From assembly GCA_010909165.1 (NCBI GenBank), contig MU008150.1, positions 248,001 to 312,000 on the forward strand: DNA of 64,000 bases. Direction: 5' to 3'. The notes beneath the pieces are model-generated. The model did no database searches and was not told where the DNA came from. It worked only from the letters and a program-made list of their open reading frames with translations. Origin of the DNA: Anthoceros angustus. Lineage: Eukaryota > Streptophyta > Anthocerotopsida > Anthocerotales > Anthocerotaceae. Both the position numbers and the translations under genes were made by a program. Shown here one piece after another: positions 58,915 through 64,000 of the stretch; position 1 is the first letter of the stretch, and each line of letters begins with the position of its first letter.

Positions 58915-60851
58915 TCAGTCCTCGTCACCGAAGTCTACGTCATCGTCATCGTCTTCCAGCTGATCGGCAAGGTCAAGGTCATCATCCTGCTTGAATGCCT
59001 CCGAAAGAGCTTGCTCCCCAGCCTGCTCCTCTTCTAGAAGCGAGCTGCGCATATGCTGTTCCGCTCGCACCTCCCAGGCAGGCCTAAATCGCCTCTCGTT
59101 TTCTATGTCTTTCTGGATAGCTTTGCGAATAGGGTTCAAAATAAAGAAAACTGCAAGCACCAAGGCTGACACATTAGCTCCAGCTGACACAAAACTTTCA
59201 GCTCAAGAGCAGGAGGAACGATCTACTGCTGCTGCACGAAAATTACCTGGGCAGCAAGAATTAGAGGGATCCAAATCTTTCCCTTTTATTTGCGTTGGGG
59301 CCCTCTATCAGCTTCTTGTTTATAAGCAAAGATGGTGTATCGTTCGACACAATGTCCACGATTTGCTCCACAAGCCGAGGAAGCCAGACCGTATCATCTG
59401 GCAGAACCTGTATCATTTGTTGCAGCGTTGGAATTGACCACTTTGAACCCTCGCCCACATCACAGTACAAGATACAAGCAAAATACAAGGAAAAGTCTTA
59501 CCTTCTCTCCTCTGCATTCGTTGAACATCGATTACTGTTCTCCACCAGAACTGTAGGTACCTGACAACAGATCAGAAAACCTTAGCAGCACATCACACTC
59601 TGCAACACAAACACAGACCTGACAGACCGATGGTCAAGCACAAGTTTGCAAGCTCAAAAATCTCACCTCAGGCTCATGCTTCTTGAACCCTGCCTCTTGC
59701 CTGATGGCTGCCTCCAAAGCAGAAGACCTCTTTGCCACATATTCTTTGTAACTCACTCCATCTGGCGGGAAAATTGCGCATGGGTGAGAACTATCGTCCC
59801 CAATCGCCAAATCTGAGGCCGAACGCGGGCAATGGCCCTTATTACTTGTCTATCCAGACTATCGACCCGGTATCCATCAAGCCGATCAACAAAAGCAGCA
59901 CATCGATGGTCTTATCCACTAGAAACCTGCAAGCCCAAGGGCATGTTGCATGTTAACAGCGTCGAAAAAACTAGAAAGCAAACTAATGTCATACCCAAAC
60001 ACAGGAGGAACTACGCAAAAAAATCTAGGAGTGAAGGAATTTTCAGTAGAGAGCCAAACGACTGGCAAAAAGTTGGCCCCTCGGTACGAATACCAGTGCT
60101 GCTTCTCTCAAAAACTGTCCTCAAGACCCTTGTGTGAAGGTTACCAAATGCCCACACCCATGCAGACTACATTCCCTACTACCATTCCAATAAGTATGCA
60201 TGGCTAGGCTACACCCAAAAGTCCCTCACACATGGACCTGTCACAAGTGGTGAAGAAAGTCGTACTTTCTAATGACATCCATGGCTTGATCATTCACGCA
60301 ACCACCTTCAACCAAACCGGGGGTATCAATGATGTTCAAAGTGAATCCTGTTTTCGACCGAGAACACAAAATCGGCCTCAGGGTCTCTGCCTGAAATATC
60401 ACAGCACATATATGCAGACGTGGTCACGTGTCAGAAACTTTCACAAATCCTTGCCCATTCCATTTACCAAACGGAATCGCAGGCACTAGGGCCTCACCTG
60501 AAACGCACTTGCCACAGTAACTCTCTCCCCGACCATGGAATTAACAGTCGAGCTCTTGCCAACTCCGCCCTTTCCCAGTACGAGGACGGTGAGAGTATCC
60601 ACATTCTGCAAACATCCCACTCTGCCGTGCTCAAATTCACAAACTGCGCAAAACAACTCGCCGCCGTGACAATGCAGGTTACATGAATCCTCCTGTGGAC
60701 ACATGAGCACATGCAGTACAGATTTCCGAGCATTCATCCGCTCTCCACCGACCTCTTGCCGGAGCTTGCCGAGCAGACCATGCAGCGCCGTCTGCGTGGC
60801 TACGGGGAACTGCTGCAGCCCGGTCCACTCCTTCACCGCCTGCCCCGCCAT
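58915..60851 (-). pseudogene. TOC34: Toc34-like chloroplast outer-envelope import GTPase, frames broken
   Basis: Exons: 60753-60851 (MAGQAVKEWTGLQQFPVATQ), 60498-60605 (P-loop GKGGVGKSSTVNS), 60266-60390 (RSKTGFTLNIIDTPGLVEGG, the G3 DTPG), 59667-59926, 59502-59560, about 59246-59413 (DDTVWLPRLVEQIVDIVSND) and about 58915-59193. The last exon encodes the tail anchor (ALVLAVFFILNPIRKAIQKD) and an acidic end, DDDDDVDFGDED. Toc34 is a preprotein receptor at the TOC translocon, anchored in the outer plastid envelope by a C-terminal helix. Single missing bases break the frame in exon 4 twice (between DVLL and VDRLDGYRVD, and between LTHAQF and PDGVSYKEYVAK) and once in exon 6 before WIPLILAAQ-like sense. 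Exon 5 also joins out of phase. Each break sits in or beside a homopolymer. Conserved residues and splice sites are otherwise intact, so it may be a functional gene with consensus errors or a very young pseudogene. Confidence 0.8.
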
Positions 60852-61349
60852 CGCGAGGGAGCCCGATCTCATGCAGCTGCTCTTCACAAGCCCGATATCA
60901 TGCACCTGCTCTTCACAAGCGGGATCTCTTGCAGCTGCTCTTCTTCCATTTTGTTCGCTTTGTTTGTAACCATGAATCTGTCAAAGTATGGCGAACTGTT
61001 TTTGTCTCGATACGTTTGAGGCCTGTGTTTAAGGGTTTTACCGCCGCAAACTTCACTAAACAGTCGTTTGACGATACCGGCCACAGGGGTCGTTATCGTC
61101 ACACGGTGAACCGTTACCGTCACTTGTCACAAAACATTTTTTCTGGGATGAATGTTACGTGTTTCTTTTAGGGTTAGGGTTGGAGTTGTTTGATGCGCAT
61201 AAAGGAATGGAGGCGCACTACACCCTCACCAAGTCCTTAGACTGTAGCATACGATCATGACGGTTTGCAGGCTTGCTCGCAAGCTGTAGTCATGTTCATA
61301 GTTTGCCGAGAGAGCTAGCCACCATCTTCACTTCTGCGCAGCAGTAAGA

Positions 61350-61482
61350 GAGCTCGTAAGCTCTTGTATTCCTTAGTTCCATTGTCATACTTATAAGCTC
61401 TTGTAAGCTTTTGTATTCCTTAGTTCCATTGTCATACTTGTAAGCTCTTGTAAGCTTTTATATTTCTCATTCCTTAGTTATG
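61350..61482. repeat. Repeat of about 50 bp around TCCTTAGTTCCATTGTCATA
   Basis: Two near-identical units and a third diverged one share TAAGCTCTTGTAAGC and TATTCCTTAGTTCCATTG segments. They lie in non-coding DNA. Confidence 0.8.
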
Positions 61483-61683
61483 CCATCAATGAGAAAGTTC
61501 TTTTCTTAGTTTTACAGTCAGCTACGGAATACCGATTTGGTCACGCACCATCCACATATTTTTTTAGGGTTGTGGAGAGAAAGAAATAGTCCTGCCGCAT
61601 ACGGCGGAACTATTTTGTTATGTCACACATGACCACATCAGTCTTGGCTGCGGCCCTCGGTGTACCGATCTCGTCAAGCTGAT

Positions 61684-61866
61684 GATGCACACAAACTTTT
61701 GACGATGATACACACAAACTTTGCACACAAACTTTTGACGATGATACACACAAACTTTGCACACAAACTTTTGATGTTGATACACACAAACTTTGCACAC
61801 AAACTTTTGACGATGATATACACAAACTTTGCACACAAACTTTTGACGATGGTACAAACAAACTTT
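61684..61866. repeat. 36-bp minisatellite, about five units
   Basis: Each unit has ACACAAACTTTTGACGATGA followed by TACACACAAACTTTGC. The units differ by a few substitutions (for example GATGTTGAT in the third). A shorter 10-12 bp subrepeat, CACAAACTTT, is visible twice per unit. Confidence 0.9.
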
Positions 61867-62819
61867 CTTTCTCTCGCCCACTTCCGGCTAAGGTTTAGGG
61901 TTGCATCTTCTCATGGGCGTTTGTGTGCCCTTGCATCATGCATCATTGCATCATGAGGTTGTCCTCAGTGGCTTGGATGCCCATGCCATCAGATGCTATG
62001 TGACGGAGGCCCGGGGGAGTGACGAGAAATGACACAAAGGGACCCTAAACCCGTGCCTATGTTGAGCCCCTTATGCAGCACGATGCACAAGCCTTACTTC
62101 CATGTTGTAGCCACGGTGCATGAGAAGCAGGCGCAGCAGGCGAGGCCTTGGTGAGAGCGAACCACTGTGAACCAAGCCCCATCGCCCAAAAATTTGTGTC
62201 TTGGTCGCGTGTTAACATGTATGTGTGGTCATCGGAATCTTGAAACCCTAAAGAACAAAACATCTCCATGACACAATGGGAATACCAGACTCTCTTTAAG
62301 CTTAATGATTTCACATTTCTGTAGATAAATGATTTTACTAGAGAGTTTCTTGGTTATAGACAAGCATTTTAGCCAATCTTATATATATGGCCATCACAGG
62401 CTGCAATCCATGAGTATGTGTGCTGCCACATGGGTGCATATATGTGGAACGCAGGGGGCCCTTGCAAGGTTCTTGGCCTTTGTGAAAATTCTTTGTTTTT
62501 GCAACTAGGTGGGATGATCTTGAAAGTGGTAACTCATGAGGTATGATGTTCATATACTAAGTAGTAATTGGGGTGTAAACTCTATAAGTCATTATGATAG
62601 TTTGAAGTTGAGAACCGCTAATTGCTTTTAGCTGCTTGAGAACTTAAGAAACATGAGATTTTAAATCACTATGCAATGATAAATATCTACAATGATAAAT
62701 ATCTACTACAGACTAATTGGAACTATTGAACCTCAGCTATTAGGCAGGTGTAACTGTGTTGAGCGTTTTAATCTAATCTATTTTATTTATTTTGATCATT
62801 ATTTAAAATATTACCCTTT

Positions 62820-62935
<116 letters not shown>

Positions 62936-62943
62936 CACAGACT

Positions 62944-64000
62944 TTATAAATATGCGAGATGGAAAGTCCCATCTTTGGCGAGACTTCCCAATCTTAGGGG
63001 CCATGCGATAATAGAGGTTGGAAGGAGACCCATAAAAGGAGCGGACAAAGGGAATAAGGCTGGCCAACTGCCCACCTGTGTTCTTGAGCTCGTCGAAGAT
63101 GGCCGACCGTGAGACAAAGTTAAAGGCATTCTCCACGTCGACCTGAAGAGCAACCCAATTAGGGTGGGTCTCGAGAACCGCCTCCACCCCAAAAGCCACA
63201 GACTCGCAGCCCCCCGGCGTTGCAATCCCAAACTGATAAGGACTAAGATGGGCCTAGAACTGCTCCCGGAGCTGGATGGCAATACTACGACCAATAAGCC
63301 GCAGAAACGCCTCCCCGACAGCGATAGGATGCACCCCAGGGGTGGGCTCCTCCATCGCTAACAACCTGCTTGCACCCAACACTTGAGAGATCCGAGGAGA
63401 AGTCTCCCCCCTCGCCACAGCGGCAGCCAAAAGAAACAGCTCAGAAAAACCGCTAGAAGGATCCTCAGGAGTAAAATGGTCCCGAAGGTGGTCATATACC
63501 ATTCCAGACAGGCCAGCAAGAGGCGGCGGGGCGGTGGAGCAGCCTGTCAAGCAGAAGAGCTTCTGGGACAAAGTCCGAATATCACAGCAAGTGGAGCTCC
63601 TTGGGCCCGGATGAAGGGCGCGAAGGGCAGCAATGGTCTCCTCGGAGGCAGCCGCCATCGGCACCGGGCGAAGAGCCTGAGCCGCCCTAGCATACTCCCC
63701 AGTGCGACCCAGTAGGAGGCACCGTTTGAGACACACCTTTGCAGGGTCCGGACGAACCTGATCCACCTTTGCAGAATCCAACCGAGACCTCGCTGCGCGC
63801 CCGGCCTCCTCCTGCAAAAGCTCCCAATCCCTCGCCGGAAGCAGCGAGGCGGAGGCAACCTCCGATGCGGAAAAACCACCAGGGGCGGCGGAGACACCAC
63901 CAGGAGAAATAGGAACAAGGCCCAGGCAGCCTCGTCCCCCGGGTCCTGTGCAAGGCGGTCCAAGGGAAGGTGATAGGCAAGGCGGACATCGTCCTGAAGG
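62944..64000 (-). mobile_element. Degraded plant non-LTR reverse-transcriptase fragment
   Basis: Read on the minus strand the element enters from beyond the window end and runs towards 62944. A frame from about 63817 gives PTPGVHPIAVGEAFLRLIGR, an in-frame TAG at about 63243, then LSPYQFGIATPGGCES and LQVDVENAFNFVSRSAIFDE. VDVENAFN corresponds to reverse-transcriptase motif A. The frame degenerates after SFYGSPSNLYYR and stops at the AT microsatellite, before the YxDD catalytic motif, which is absent. The upstream part (DRLAQDPGDEAAWALF) continues in another phase, so there is at least one frameshift too. The arrangement fits a non-LTR retrotransposon common in plant genomes; the exact clade cannot be set from this fragment. 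It is not functional. Confidence 0.8.

Noticed and set aside
61168-61184. Telomere-like TTTAGGGTTAGGG
   Set aside because: Only two units; too short for an interstitial telomere. Similar AAACCCTA boxes occur at 10663, 10998 and 13940 and are common in plant promoters.

Overview
The window is nuclear DNA of a green plant. The genes are split by short GT-AG introns, mostly about 70-250 bp. They encode plant-lineage proteins: a Toc34-type chloroplast import GTPase, an HD-Zip class I factor, a beta-galactosidase with the plant SUEL-lectin tail, and a DSK2-type ubiquilin. TTTAGGG-type telomere motifs are also present. Gene density, intron size and a plant non-LTR reverse-transcriptase remnant suggest a seed-free streptophyte (bryophyte, lycophyte or a relative). 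The sequence alone does not fix the species.

Layout. 0.1-1.4 kb (+): a membrane-anchored J-domain protein. 2.1-12.1 kb (-): a very large ZFC3H1/Red1-like nuclear RNA-surveillance protein. 13.7-16.1 kb (+): ubiquilin. 17.7-22.1 kb (+): beta-galactosidase, about 19 exons. 22.6-25.8 kb (-): an unusually long HD-Zip I factor. 26-34 kb: repeat-rich DNA with no recognisable gene, including hexanucleotide minisatellites and a nearly identical 1.05-kb tandem duplication. 34.3-36.8 kb (-): a single-exon type I membrane protein with a propeller-like lumenal region. 37.9-39.4 kb (-): OGG1. 39.8-40.9 kb (+): F-box/kelch protein. 41.1-47.2 kb (-): full-size ABCG/PDR-type transporter. 47.8-50.1 kb (+): plastid LdpA-like iron-sulphur protein. 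50.2-51.9 kb (-): nitronate monooxygenase-like flavoenzyme. 52.2-55.4 kb (+): PWP1 WD40 protein. 56.4-57.2 kb (-): LEA-like protein. 58.9-60.9 kb (-): Toc34-like gene with broken frames. 61.0-62.9 kb: minisatellites and a long microsatellite. 62.9-64.0 kb (-): degraded reverse transcriptase.

The genes do not form one pathway. They are housekeeping and regulatory loci arranged partly as divergent pairs (OGG1/F-box, ABCG/LdpA-like, NMO/PWP1) and one tight convergent pair (LdpA-like/NMO, 76 bp between stops).

The most unusual points are: (1) the ABCG transporter carries a PDZ-like domain between NBD1 and its first membrane domain, has degenerate ABC signatures in both NBDs, and an altered NBD1 Walker B; (2) the HD-Zip I protein is about 880-950 residues, several times the usual size, and has a possible extra 5' exon; (3) the Toc34-like gene has at least three single-base frame breaks but intact-looking splice sites and motifs; (4) the 1.05-kb duplication is very recent. 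Exon boundaries were read by eye and can be wrong by a few bases, especially in the J-protein, the 5' end of ZFC3H1 and the Toc34-like gene.
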